In this document: positions 16,834 through 23,851 of the stretch, piece by piece
Numbering within the stretch: position 1 is the first letter of the stretch
How the letters are laid out: each line of letters begins with the position of its first letter
DNA from: Bacillota bacterium
Lineage (GTDB): Bacteria > Bacillota > Clostridia > Lachnospirales > Lachnospiraceae
Reading direction: 5' to 3'
DNA: 32,545 nucleotides
Assembly: GCA_023443225.1 (NCBI GenBank)
Contig: JAEZVF010000095.1
Location: forward strand, 1-32,545
Notes under the pieces: generated by a model
Databases searched by the model: none
The model's input: the letters and a program-made list of their open reading frames with translations, nothing else
Told to the model about the DNA's origin: nothing
Translations under genes and position numbers: made by a program

Positions 16834-17742
16834 ATGTTAAATGAAGATATTATCAAGGAATTTTTATTCGATTGTAGAATGAGAAAGTTAAGCGAAAGAA
16901 CATTAAAAGGTTATAAGAATAATAATCTTGCCATGTTTCGATTTATTGAATCAGAATATAAAATTATAGAACTGGAAGAAACGAATCACATAGCAATTAA
17001 AGGTTACATTGAATTTCTGACTAATAAAGGTTTAAGCGAAGTTTATATTAATGGGTTGATAAAATGTTTTAAGGCATACTTTACCTATTGTATGAGAGAA
17101 CACTATATCTATAAGAATCCAATGGATAAAGTTTATAGACAAAAAGAACCTATCACACTAATAAATACCTTTACCAATGCAGAAGTAAAGAGAATGATTA
17201 ATTATTATACTGGTTCTAAATTTCTTGATATAAGAAATCAGTTAATTATGGTTATTCTATTTGATACTGGAATGAGAAATTCAGAATTATGTGGATTAAA
17301 ATTAACAGATATTCGTGATACTTATATTAACATATTAGGTAAAGGAAAAAAAGTTCGTCATGTTCCTATTACAGCAATCATTAATAAATATATGATAAAA
17401 TACTTGCGTGTAAGAGATAATTATATCAATGATAAAATCAATTATGATACTGAATATCTCTTGTTATCCCAAAAAGGAAAACAACTCACAGTGGAAACGG
17501 TTGAAAGAGTAGTATTGAATTGTGGAAAAGAATGTAATGTTAGGCAAGAGATTCGAATATCGCCCCACACTTGTAGACATTATTATGCTCAAACACAATT
17601 GAAAAATGGTTGTGATCTATTTACTGTAGCAAGATTATTAGGACATACTAAAATTGATATAACAAAAAGGTATCTTCAATCAATGCAAAGTGATGACACT
17701 TTAATCATGGGTGCTAAGACAAGTCCTTTAATGAACTTATAA
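16834..17742 (+). CDS. Tyrosine recombinase (integrase)
   Basis: A 302-residue XerC/D-like integrase. An N-terminal SAM-like core-binding domain (about 1-95) precedes a complete catalytic domain: Arg148 (TGMRNSELCGL), Lys near 170-172 (GKGKKVRHVPI), His245-Arg248 (SPHTCRHYY), His271 (LLGHTKIDIT) and nucleophile Tyr280 (KRYLQ). All catalytic positions are present, so the enzyme should be active. Start ATG 16834 is chosen over ATG 16819, because the latter lies within the hairpin and includes the Shine-Dalgarno GGAGGG. It probably recombines the element in and out of the site next to yebC. No excisionase is recognisable beside it. Confidence 0.92.
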   Translation: MLNEDIIKEFLFDCRMRKLSERTLKGYKNNNLAMFRFIESEYKIIELEETNHIAIKGYIEFLTNKGLSEVYINGLIKCFKAYFTYCMREHYIYKNPMDKVYRQKEPITLINTFTNAEVKRMINYYTGSKFLDIRNQLIMVILFDTGMRNSELCGLKLTDIRDTYINILGKGKKVRHVPITAIINKYMIKYLRVRDNYINDKINYDTEYLLLSQKGKQLTVETVERVVLNCGKECNVRQEIRISPHTCRHYYAQTQLKNGCDLFTVARLLGHTKIDITKRYLQSMQSDDTLIMGAKTSPLMNL

Positions 17743-17763
17743 CTGAATATTGTATAAGCAGAA

Positions 17764-17810
17764 GTCACTCTATTTATAACTATTTAAGTTGTAGATGGGG
17801 TGGCTTTTTT
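17764..17810 (+). terminator. Terminator after the integrase, just before the next gene
   Basis: An 18-bp stem without mismatches, several pairs being G-T wobbles (17764-17781 with 17787-17804), closes an ATTTA loop. TTTTTT (17805-17810) and GAT follow. It ends only about 8 nt before the Shine-Dalgarno of the next gene, a placement repeated elsewhere in this element. Confidence 0.88.
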
Positions 17811-17829
17811 GATAACAGAAAGGAGTTCT

Positions 17830-18951
17830 ATGAACACATTACAGAAACAATTTAGTGATGCTCTCAAACGTGAGGGTAAAACTATTACAGGATTTTATAA
17901 TAAGGTGGATTATAAATGCTTATTCAGAAAGAATAATAAAAGCGAAAATGATGTAAAAGATTATGTTACAATATTTTATGATATCCTAACCCCCATATAT
18001 CAAGGGCAATTACTGTCTTATGGTGGTAAACATTTTATTACCTTGAATCAAGAATCAGTTGAGAATGATGTTTACTATAAATCAGCACTATTAGAATGTA
18101 ATACCAGAATGATTGTTGGAGTAGATGGTATAGGGCATATAGTACCATGCTATTCAAGTAATTTAAAAGCACCTTTACCTAGTGAGGGTAAAATTATTAC
18201 TACTTTAGATGGAAATATAGAATTAATGACAGAAGATAATTATATTGGTGAAAATATATTTATTAATAACAGATATATTCTTATGGGTGGTACATGGCAA
18301 GTAATAAACAAGGTTGATAAGAGTGGTATTTACTATTTCTATATGCAGAGATTATTAAATGCAGAGCCAGTATATTCGCTTACTACAACTACTGAATTTG
18401 ATACATATAGTATAGATGATACCGTAGAAACAATAATACTACCTACAGCAGATGGAATAACTGATCCTGAAGCAACTATTATATGTACTTCATCTGATAC
18501 TTCTATTGCTACAGTAACCAATACTGGATTAATTACTTGTATAAGTGCTGGTAGTGTAATAATAACAGTAACATGGCTAGAGCAGAATTTAACAAAGACA
18601 GTTACACTTACAGTAAAGGATAATGCTCCATTAATCTATGTTGTAACTATTACTGGTGATTGGGAAGATAATAACCAAATGTTAGGAATAGAACATACAT
18701 TTAGTGCCACAGTTAAGGATAGTTTAGGTAATCCAGTAACAACAACTAATCTAGTATATTCCACTACTAATGTAGATACTGCATTAAATGGCTATATTAC
18801 ATTAACAGATAATCATAATGGTACTGGTAAAGTTATAGTTGGTGATTTTGATGATAATCAATTAATTACTAAAACTTTTGACTTAGTATGTACTGATACT
18901 CTAAGTGGTTTCTCTGGTTCAGTAACACTTACAATTGTAGGATTATATTAA
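17830..18951 (+). CDS. Phage neck-like protein with Ig-like C-terminal domains
   Basis: A 373-residue protein in two parts. The N-terminal region (about 1-180) contains YVTIFYDILTPIYQGQLLSYGGKHFIT in part: DILTPIYQGQLLSYGGK, plus a second β-rich stretch. It resembles head-closure/neck proteins of siphophages, but I am only moderately sure of this. The C-terminal half has a BIG2-type Ig-like domain (about 195-262, ATIICTSSDTSIATVTNTGL in the middle) and a second Ig-like repeat (about 268-373). Ig-like domains often decorate phage virion proteins and bind cell-surface sugars. ATG 17830 follows AAAGGAG. Its place directly after the integrase, far from the capsid and portal genes, is unusual. It could also be a surface adhesin. 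Confidence 0.5.
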   Translation: MNTLQKQFSDALKREGKTITGFYNKVDYKCLFRKNNKSENDVKDYVTIFYDILTPIYQGQLLSYGGKHFITLNQESVENDVYYKSALLECNTRMIVGVDGIGHIVPCYSSNLKAPLPSEGKIITTLDGNIELMTEDNYIGENIFINNRYILMGGTWQVINKVDKSGIYYFYMQRLLNAEPVYSLTTTTEFDTYSIDDTVETIILPTADGITDPEATIICTSSDTSIATVTNTGLITCISAGSVIITVTWLEQNLTKTVTLTVKDNAPLIYVVTITGDWEDNNQMLGIEHTFSATVKDSLGNPVTTTNLVYSTTNVDTALNGYITLTDNHNGTGKVIVGDFDDNQLITKTFDLVCTDTLSGFSGSVTLTIVGLY

Positions 18952-18973
18952 AATACGCTTTAGAATAGATTTA

Positions 18974-19010
18974 AGAGGGTTTATTGTTGTAGGCATACAA
19001 TTTACCCTCT
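18974..19010 (+). terminator. Hairpin after the Ig-domain gene
   Basis: Arms 18974-18987 and 18997-19010 (AGAGGGT at the outside) pair in 12 of 14 positions around a 9-nt loop. The following AATGATTTT is only moderately T-rich. Likely a terminator for the gene ending at 18951. Confidence 0.55.
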
Positions 19011-19135
19011 AATGATTTTAAAACGAAATTTAGGTTGAAATTAAGCCATTTTCTATTGAATATAGGGGTAAGTGTGTATGATATAAATACAAATTTTTAT
19101 TAAATTTTATTGAAAAATAATGGATATTATTGAGA

Positions 19136-19552
19136 ACGGAATTTCATAAAACACCCCATTTAAGCCACTTACAGCCGATAAAATCCGTCCGTTATATGAA
19201 GAGAGAACGTGCGAGATAAGTTTTTGATAAATTTTGCAAAAAACGATTAAAACTTACTTAGTTAAAATCTGCAAAGTCATTGTTTTCAAGTGTTGCAGCA
19301 GATAAAATGAGGGTGCTATATGAAGAGAAGTGTTGAAAATAGTAAAATATTAAACGGTTCAATTTCTGAAACGCCCTATTTAAGCCACTTGCAGCAGATA
19401 AAATGAGGGTGCTATATGAAGAGGGAACGTGCGAGATAAGTTTTTGATAAATTTTATAGAAAAATAGCAAAATATTACTTTACGGAATTTCCCAAACGCC
19501 ATATTTAAGCCTATTACAGCCGATAAAATTCGTGTGCTATATGAAGAGCGAA
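19136..19552 (+). repeat. Array of four degenerate repeats, period about 96-125 nt
   Basis: The core CAGCMGATAAAAT plus TATATGAAGAG occurs four times, with GATAAAAT at 19177, 19301, 19397 and 19522. Copies 1, 3 and 4 also share a preceding block around ATTTAAGCC. Copies 1 and 3 share the following 30 nt (GAACGTGCGAGATAAG and TTTTTGATAAATTTT). Copy 2 is core only. In one reading frame the core translates to TADKIRVLYEE with mostly silent differences between copies (for example CGT versus AGG for Arg). However, stops interrupt the frame on both sides and no start or Shine-Dalgarno is seen. It may be decayed coding duplications or a structured RNA array. The stretch 18952-19622 holds no intact gene. 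Confidence 0.6.
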
Positions 19553-19622
19553 CTATTTATATACAAAACAAGCCAATGTTTGTCGTACCGAATGTATTTT
19601 AGTCTTTACAAATGCCCTATTT

Positions 19623-19886
19623 TTGCATGTTTCAAGAGTTAACGAAGTCCAATCTAATGAAAGAAAAAAAGAATACCACAAATACTGCAATGATTGTTCA
19701 GGATATCAACCCATAGGTACTAAAACAATTAAGTGTATTGACTGTGGTGAAGATGTAGAGGTTGATGCTAAAGATAATAAAACCGAAAGGTGTGATGTAT
19801 GCTATAAGAAATATAGAACTGAATATTATAGACTTAATAAGCAAAAACAAAGAGAGAAGGCTAGAATGTCCACAGAGCAATTTTAA
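19623..19886 (+). CDS. Small phage-type zinc-ribbon protein (start uncertain)
   Basis: An 87-residue reading with three CxxC pairs: Cys22/25, Cys38/41 (IKCIDCGEDVEVDAKDN) and Cys57/60 (RCDVCYKKYR). A basic helical tail follows (KYRTEYYRLNKQKQREKAR). The second and third pairs with the basic tail are typical of small zinc-ribbon proteins found in Firmicute prophages, probably nucleic-acid binding. The start is doubtful: TTG 19623 has no Shine-Dalgarno and no better in-frame start exists. The gene may therefore be N-terminally truncated, which fits the repeat-rich, degraded stretch just upstream. Its stop lies inside the first copy of a 39-nt direct repeat. Confidence 0.5.
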   Translation: MHVSRVNEVQSNERKKEYHKYCNDCSGYQPIGTKTIKCIDCGEDVEVDAKDNKTERCDVCYKKYRTEYYRLNKQKQREKARMSTEQF

Positions 19887-19919
19887 AGTTAAAATCGCTG
19901 AAAGCCTTGTGGTTAGTGG
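19881..19919 (+). repeat. 39-nt direct repeat, copy 1
   Basis: TTTTAAAGTTAAAATCGCTG (19881-19900) and the following AAGCCTTGTGGTTAGTGG part recur at 20065-20103 with one mismatch. The stop codon of the zinc-ribbon reading falls inside it. Confidence 0.85.
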
Positions 19920-19958
19920 GTTTGAAGTTGTTTTAATAAAAATAAATTTTTACTAAAA

Positions 19959-19998
19959 GCGATGCAAGTCCACTGTTTATAAGCATCGCAGCGATTTT
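19959..19998. repeat. Inverted repeats between the two direct repeats
   Basis: GCGATGC (19959-19965) pairs with GCATCGC (19983-19989) as a local hairpin. The adjoining CAGCGATTTT (19989-19998) is the exact reverse complement of AAAATCGCTG in both direct repeats (19891-19900 and 20075-20084). Competing pairings are therefore possible. Confidence 0.6.
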
Positions 19999-20064
19999 GA
20001 GATAACGACATAAAGGGGAAGGACAAAATAAGAAGAGAAAGAGAAAATATGTCCCTATGTTTTA

Positions 20065-20123
20065 TTTTAAAGTTAAAATCGCTGTAAGCCTTGTGGTTAG
20101 TGGTAAAACATCTACTTTTACCA
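20065..20123 (+). repeat. 39-nt direct repeat, copy 2, with adjoining hairpin
   Basis: Positions 20065-20103 repeat 19881-19919 with one mismatch. The end of the copy forms a perfect 8-bp hairpin, TGGTAAAA (20101-20108) with TTTTACCA (20116-20123). A shorter third match, ATTTTAAAGTTAAA, lies near 20174. Confidence 0.75.
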
Positions 20124-20523
20124 TGTTATATATACAGTATAGGAAGAAATAATAAGATATGTTAGCTTAACCATTTTAAAGTTAAATATACCTCAATACA
20201 TTGATTTTACTAGGCTATAGCCATCATTCAAATTTTTCTATATGGTATATAATATTGAACACATGAAATCATCTATTTATGAGCGATTATAAAAACATAC
20301 AAAAATTAAGAAAAAACTTCGAAATATTATAAATAGAAATCCTGTAACATAGTAAAATCAACACTTATAACAATTATATAGTGAAGAGATTAAGGAAGAG
20401 ATATTACATCTCCATTTATTTTTTTAAGCAAATTATTTGCATAACTCATAAGCCACTAATTTTGGTGGCTAAAGAAATAATAACACAGATAAAAATATCT
20501 GTCAATAACAAAGTTAATCAACC
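20124..20523. other. AT-rich non-coding stretch
   Basis: No gene with a start and ribosome binding site is visible. It holds a weak terminator-like hairpin (GAGAT 20398-20402 with ATCTC 20408-20412, then a T-rich run to about 20425). There is also an AGCCAC/GTGGCT hairpin near 20451-20470 and a CAGATA/TATCTG hairpin near 20486-20501. A reading over 20381-20563 has only a GTG start without a ribosome binding site and runs through these hairpins, so it is not called. Confidence 0.5.
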
Positions 20524-20577
20524 AGTCGATTTTTCGGCTCGTTTATTATATATCAACTATTAATCAATCAATTAGGG
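20524..20577 (+). promoter_or_regulatory. Leader element, copy 1 (before the scaffold gene)
   Basis: AGTCGA (20524-20529) pairs with TCGGCT (20534-20539) around TTTT. 25 nt later comes CAATCAATTAGGG (20565-20577). The same two parts in the same order occur at 24086-24133 before another gene block. Probably a cis-acting RNA or operator element of the element. Confidence 0.45.
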
Positions 20578-20633
20578 GCAATCCTATGAACTCATAGAGG
20601 GCAAAGGTTATGCAACTAGAAAAGGAGTAACAC

Positions 20634-21104
20634 ATGGAATTAACAGAATTAGGATTATCAACGGAGCAATTAGAGGTAGTAAATAAAGCAATTCAATCTG
20701 AAACAGATAGGGTGCGAACGGACTATAGTACGAAACTTAAAACTGCAAATGATGAATTAGCAAAGCTTAAACCAGTTGAGAAATCCGATGCAGAAAAAGC
20801 ATTAGAGAAACGTGAACAAGAGATTGCTAAGAAAGAAAGAGATTATTTAGTCAAAGAAAAACTTGCAAGTGCTAAATTACCATCTGAATTAGCGAAGTAT
20901 CTCAATATTGGTGATGATGTAGATACATTAGTAACGGAATTAGGGGGTACTTTAAACAACTACTTTCTCGAAAATGGACACAAGCCAACTAATCACAGTA
21001 AAAATGAAGGAATTACCAAGGAACAATTCAAGAAGATGCCTTATGCAGAACGTAATCAACTTTTTGAAACGAATCCTGAACTTTACAAGAAACTAGCAGA
21101 CTAG
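20634..21104 (+). CDS. Phage capsid scaffolding protein
   Basis: A 156-residue, highly charged, mostly helical protein with a coiled coil (about 20-80, rich in K, E and A, with EKALEKREQEIAKKERDYLV). A lower-complexity part and a C-terminal basic region follow. Its composition, size and place shortly before the major capsid gene fit Gp20/DUF4355-type scaffolds, which guide capsid shell assembly and then leave. AAAGGAG precedes ATG 20634. A terminator hairpin starts at its stop codon. Confidence 0.7.
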   Translation: MELTELGLSTEQLEVVNKAIQSETDRVRTDYSTKLKTANDELAKLKPVEKSDAEKALEKREQEIAKKERDYLVKEKLASAKLPSELAKYLNIGDDVDTLVTELGGTLNNYFLENGHKPTNHSKNEGITKEQFKKMPYAERNQLFETNPELYKKLAD

Positions 21105-21132
21105 GATTTTCCATTTAGGAAGTCCTTTTTTT
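21104..21132 (+). terminator. Terminator after the scaffold gene
   Basis: GGATTTTCC (21104-21112) pairs with GGAAGTCC (21118-21125), with one bulge, around ATTTA. A run of seven T follows. It would reduce transcription into the next two genes. Confidence 0.7.
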
Positions 21133-21161
21133 ATGCAAGAAAGGAATGGTGCGATTGATAA

Positions 21162-21437
21162 ATGGACTTATCAGTATGGCAAACTGCAATCACCACTCTA
21201 GGATTTCCTATTGTATGCGTTATTGCTATGGGTTGGTTTATAACTAGGTTATGGAATAAATCACAAGAGCAAAATGAGAAACGAGAAGAAAAACTTTACG
21301 AGGTTATTAGTAAAGCACAATCACAGAATGAAGTGTTATCTAAGACAAATTCAGAATTTGTATCGGTATTAACTGCTTACAAATTAGATTTAGAAACTAT
21401 TAAAAATGATGTTAAGGACATCAAATCACAATTATAA
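21162..21437 (+). CDS. BhlA/UviB family holin-like peptide
   Basis: A 91-residue protein with one N-terminal transmembrane helix (about 10-30, TTLGFPIVCVIAMGWFITRLW), then NKSQEQNEKREEKLYEVI and a long coiled coil to the end. This is the layout of the BhlA/UviB family, small membrane proteins linked to bacteriocin release or holin activity. ATG 21162 is the first possible start, as an in-frame stop lies right before it. The Shine-Dalgarno (AAAGGA at 21140-21145) is rather far away. Oddly, it lies between the scaffold and the capsid gene rather than beside a lysin, and no lysin is seen in the window. Confidence 0.75.
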   Translation: MDLSVWQTAITTLGFPIVCVIAMGWFITRLWNKSQEQNEKREEKLYEVISKAQSQNEVLSKTNSEFVSVLTAYKLDLETIKNDVKDIKSQL

Positions 21438-21457
21438 GAAAGAATGAGGTATAAATC

Positions 21458-22291
21458 ATGGCTTTAATTAAACCAGTAGTATATGCACAGATTACAAGAG
21501 AAAAGTTTGAAGGTAAAGTAAAAGTAGCAAAATTAGCAACAAATTTAGGATTCCTTACTAATACTACAGTAGGAGAAGTTGTTTCCTTTCCAAAGTGGAA
21601 AAAGATTTCTGATGCTACAGATGTAGTTAAAGGAACAGCAGTTGGAACTGAATCTTTAGATCAGGAGACAAGCACAGCAACAATTAAGCAAGTTGCTCCA
21701 AAAGGTGTAAGAATTTTTGATATGGATAATATTACAGCAGTTGGTAATGCGATTGAAGAATCAGCATCACAACAGGCAGTAGTTATCGCAAGAAAAGTTG
21801 ACTTAGATTTAATCACAGAGGCATTAACTTCTCCATTAAAATCTGCAACAGCAGCAGCAAAGGTAATTACAGGAGCAGAAATGATGACAGCATTAAGCCT
21901 TTATGGTGATGAAAGAGATGTATCTGACTTTGCAGGTATTGTAATCAATTCCTTTTTACTTCCTTCTTTCATTGGAATGGTAGAGTTTACAAGTGTTGAG
22001 AAAACTTATGCTAATCAAGGTAATGGTATTGTTGAGGGTGGCTTAGTTGGTTATTTCTTAGGTATTCCAGTATTCCTTGCTGACCATGGTACATATGATG
22101 CTACAAAACAAGAATGTATTACACTTATCATTAAGAAAAACTCTTTAGGTCTTATGACTAAGAGGGATATCAATGTTGAAGAGGATAGACAACCATCCTT
22201 ATTTGCATCTGATATTTATTCTAATATGGTTTATGCAGTTAAATTGATTGCAGACGATGGAATTGTTGTTGTAAGAAAAACAATCGTTTAA
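21458..22291 (+). CDS. Phage major capsid protein
   Basis: A 277-residue protein with the sequence character of HK97-fold major capsid proteins of siphophages. An N-terminal arm leads to GEVVSFPKWKKISDATDV, then the E-loop-like TSTATIKQVAPKGVRIFDMD in part: ATIKQVAPKGVRIFD. A spine helix follows (SASQQAVVIARKVDLDLITEAL in part: QQAVVIARKVDLDLI), and the C-terminal domain has GGLVGYFLGIPVFLADHG and NIVEED-like NVEEDRQP. No protease gene is visible, consistent with a small unprocessed capsid protein. Spaced 20 nt after the holin-like gene; GAGGT precedes ATG 21458. It would form the shell that receives DNA from the terminase and portal encoded further right. Confidence 0.8.
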   Translation: MALIKPVVYAQITREKFEGKVKVAKLATNLGFLTNTTVGEVVSFPKWKKISDATDVVKGTAVGTESLDQETSTATIKQVAPKGVRIFDMDNITAVGNAIEESASQQAVVIARKVDLDLITEALTSPLKSATAAAKVITGAEMMTALSLYGDERDVSDFAGIVINSFLLPSFIGMVEFTSVEKTYANQGNGIVEGGLVGYFLGIPVFLADHGTYDATKQECITLIIKKNSLGLMTKRDINVEEDRQPSLFASDIYSNMVYAVKLIADDGIVVVRKTIV

Positions 22292-22312
22292 GTAAAGGTT
22301 ACATAATGTTTT

Positions 22313-22341
22313 GGGGTATACTGTAATTTACGGTATGCCCC
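22313..22341 (+). terminator. Hairpin after the capsid gene
   Basis: GGGGTATACTGT (22313-22324) pairs in all 12 positions, two as wobbles, with ACGGTATGCCCC (22330-22341) around AATTT. The tail ATTATTG is short in T, so it may be a partial terminator or an mRNA-protecting structure behind the abundant capsid message. Confidence 0.6.
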
Positions 22342-22363
22342 ATTATTGAAAGTAGGTGAATAT

Positions 22364-22630
22364 ATGTTAAATGGTAAGAAACTACAATATTTACGAATAT
22401 TAAAAGGATTTACACAGGTTTATATTGCTGATTGTATTGGGGTGTCAGAACGTTGGGTTAGTAAAGTAGAATGTGAAAATTGCTCCATTAGTCAAGAAGT
22501 ATATGATAAGTGGATATTAGCTTTATATGGTGGATTAAAGCCAGTAAAGAAAGAGAAAGTTGAACCTACAAAGAAGAAATCTCAACCGACAAAAGTTCCG
22601 ACTAAGAAACCAACTACAAAGAAGAAATAA
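22364..22630 (+). CDS. Small Xre-type helix-turn-helix protein
   Basis: An 88-residue protein. Residues about 4-55 form a Cro/CI-type HTH (KKLQYLRILKGFTQVYIADCIGVSERWVSKVE in part: TQVYIADCIGVSERWVSKVE). A lysine-rich tail with repeats of KKPT/KVPT type follows (about 62-88) and is likely to bind nucleic acid non-specifically. ATG 22364 follows AGTAGGTG; the in-frame TTG at 22346 precedes that site and is rejected. Probably a regulator of the element. It directly follows the capsid gene and precedes a second, even smaller HTH gene. Confidence 0.75.
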   Translation: MLNGKKLQYLRILKGFTQVYIADCIGVSERWVSKVECENCSISQEVYDKWILALYGGLKPVKKEKVEPTKKKSQPTKVPTKKPTTKKK

Positions 22631-22650
22631 TTTAATAGAAGGTGAGAACA

Positions 22651-22821
22651 ATGACAGGTAAGGAGTTTCGCAAGTGGAGAAGGAACGAAGATATTACACA
22701 GAATTTGGTTGCAGAATATTGTGATATCAATATCAGCACTATCTCCAGATGGGAACATGAGTTAATACAATTAAATGAATATATCTATTTAAGAGTTATG
22801 GAGTTTGTAGCACAGAACTAA
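22651..22821 (+). CDS. Mini Xre-type helix-turn-helix protein (56 aa)
   Basis: ATG 22651, preceded by AGAAGGTGAG, opens a 56-residue frame ending in TAA at 22819-22821. It reads TGKEFRKWRRNEDITQNLVA, then EYCDINISTISRWEHELIQL and a short closing helix. This is a minimal Cro/CI HTH with the recognition helix near INISTISRWE. It lies 20 nt after the other HTH gene, so the two are probably cotranscribed. A possible Cro-like partner or control protein. Confidence 0.75.
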   Translation: MTGKEFRKWRRNEDITQNLVAEYCDINISTISRWEHELIQLNEYIYLRVMEFVAQN

Positions 22822-22970
22822 CTGAATAGTAAGAATATTACTATATATTACAGCAAAATAAAGCCTACGGGCAGAGGGGAAGGTGAATTTTGGAATGGGA
22901 ATATATTCTAATTCTCGTTATAAATTCACTTTCGTAAGTCGATTGGAGCATATAAACATTCCAATTTATT
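22822..22970 (+). promoter_or_regulatory. Structured leader before the DHH-like gene
   Basis: GTGAATTT (near 22882) can pair with AAATTCAC (near 22922). Close to the next gene, ATTGGA (22942-22947) pairs with TCCAAT (22960-22965). The only Shine-Dalgarno-like GGAG (22945-22948) lies inside that last stem, 22 nt before the ATG. Confidence 0.4.
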
Positions 22971-23846
22971 ATGAAAGCAGAATACAAAGAAAAATTACCT
23001 CAATGGTATACAAGCAAGGAACAATATGACCTAATCTTAACAGATGATATAGACAGTTTATTATCATGTGCAATATTAAAACAGATTAAAGGTTGGAATA
23101 TCGAATATGTAATGTTATTCAAGCCAAAGGAAGACAAATTAATTGATTATATGGGTATAACCAGTAATGCAACAAACGAAACGGTCGGTGTAGACCTTGC
23201 ATTACAGAACGGAAAAAGCTTTGACAATCACTTATCAAAATTACATTCAGATGATAAAGTGAATGAAGAGTGTATCAATCTCAATTTTATAAAGAATGTT
23301 ACTAGACAGAATTATTTCAAGAAATATAATCTATCTACAGTGTTATTATTATGGTCTTTGTATGATTTACCTATTCCAGAGAGTGAAGAAGGTAAAATGA
23401 TACTTCTAACAATCGATAGTTCTTATTATAGCCATTTCAGTAGATATCAGAATGATAGAGATATGAACAAATTTTATATGTGTAATGTTATGGGACTAGA
23501 TGAATTATATGAGTGTCAATTAAGGCACAAACAATCTGATTTTAGGGAGATAGAGAAGAAATATAAGCTTGATAAAATCAAAGGTAAAATCAAATCTAGT
23601 AAAGGTTATTTACATACTGAAATTAATATTGATGATATAAATGAACAACTAAAAGACACAGGAGTTATATGTGAACTTCCTAAAGATAGATTCAAATTAC
23701 ATAAGACATTCCAAGATATTCAAATTCCTATAACGAGAACATCAACTAAATTATCAGATATTACACAGAATCCTTATTCAGTCGCATTGACTAATAGGGA
23801 TTTTTTATGTTATTCAGAAGAAATCATAACAGAAAGTGAGAAATAA
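22971..23846 (+). CDS. DHH-superfamily-like protein of mobile elements
   Basis: A 291-residue soluble protein. LILTDDIDSLLSCAIL (about 21-36), GVDLAL (73-78) and FDNH (84-87) resemble the first three metal-binding motifs of DHH phosphoesterases (D-x-D, D, DHH-like). Phage relatives with the same opening exist, to my knowledge without an assigned function. The later motifs of the full DHH family are not obvious, and the C-terminal half is not recognised. If active, it would hydrolyse a phosphodiester such as a cyclic dinucleotide or nanoRNA, but this is speculation. It has no well-spaced ribosome binding site (see the leader). A small gene follows after 5 nt. Confidence 0.5.
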   Translation: MKAEYKEKLPQWYTSKEQYDLILTDDIDSLLSCAILKQIKGWNIEYVMLFKPKEDKLIDYMGITSNATNETVGVDLALQNGKSFDNHLSKLHSDDKVNEECINLNFIKNVTRQNYFKKYNLSTVLLLWSLYDLPIPESEEGKMILLTIDSSYYSHFSRYQNDRDMNKFYMCNVMGLDELYECQLRHKQSDFREIEKKYKLDKIKGKIKSSKGYLHTEINIDDINEQLKDTGVICELPKDRFKLHKTFQDIQIPITRTSTKLSDITQNPYSVALTNRDFLCYSEEIITESEK

Positions 23847-23851
23847 CTATT

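Noticed and set aside
16681..16834. tRNA or tmRNA gene as integration target
   Set aside because: No cloverleaf, no CCA end or T-loop consensus seen between yebC and the integrase; the target seems intergenic.
19258..19470. Minus-strand open frame with a repeated SSYSTLILSAA peptide
   Set aside because: The repetition only reflects the direct repeats. There is no start signal, and the plus-strand frame shows the more protein-like substitutions.
19151..20103. CRISPR array
   Set aside because: Repeat units are long, degenerate and spaced 96-125 or 184 nt apart; no short identical repeats with uniform spacers and no cas genes.
20381..20563. 60-codon open frame before the scaffold gene
   Set aside because: GTG start without ribosome binding site; passes through several hairpins and the leader element.
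22822..22940. Known riboswitch before the DHH-like gene
   Set aside because: Paired segments exist but no match to a riboswitch consensus that I can recognise.
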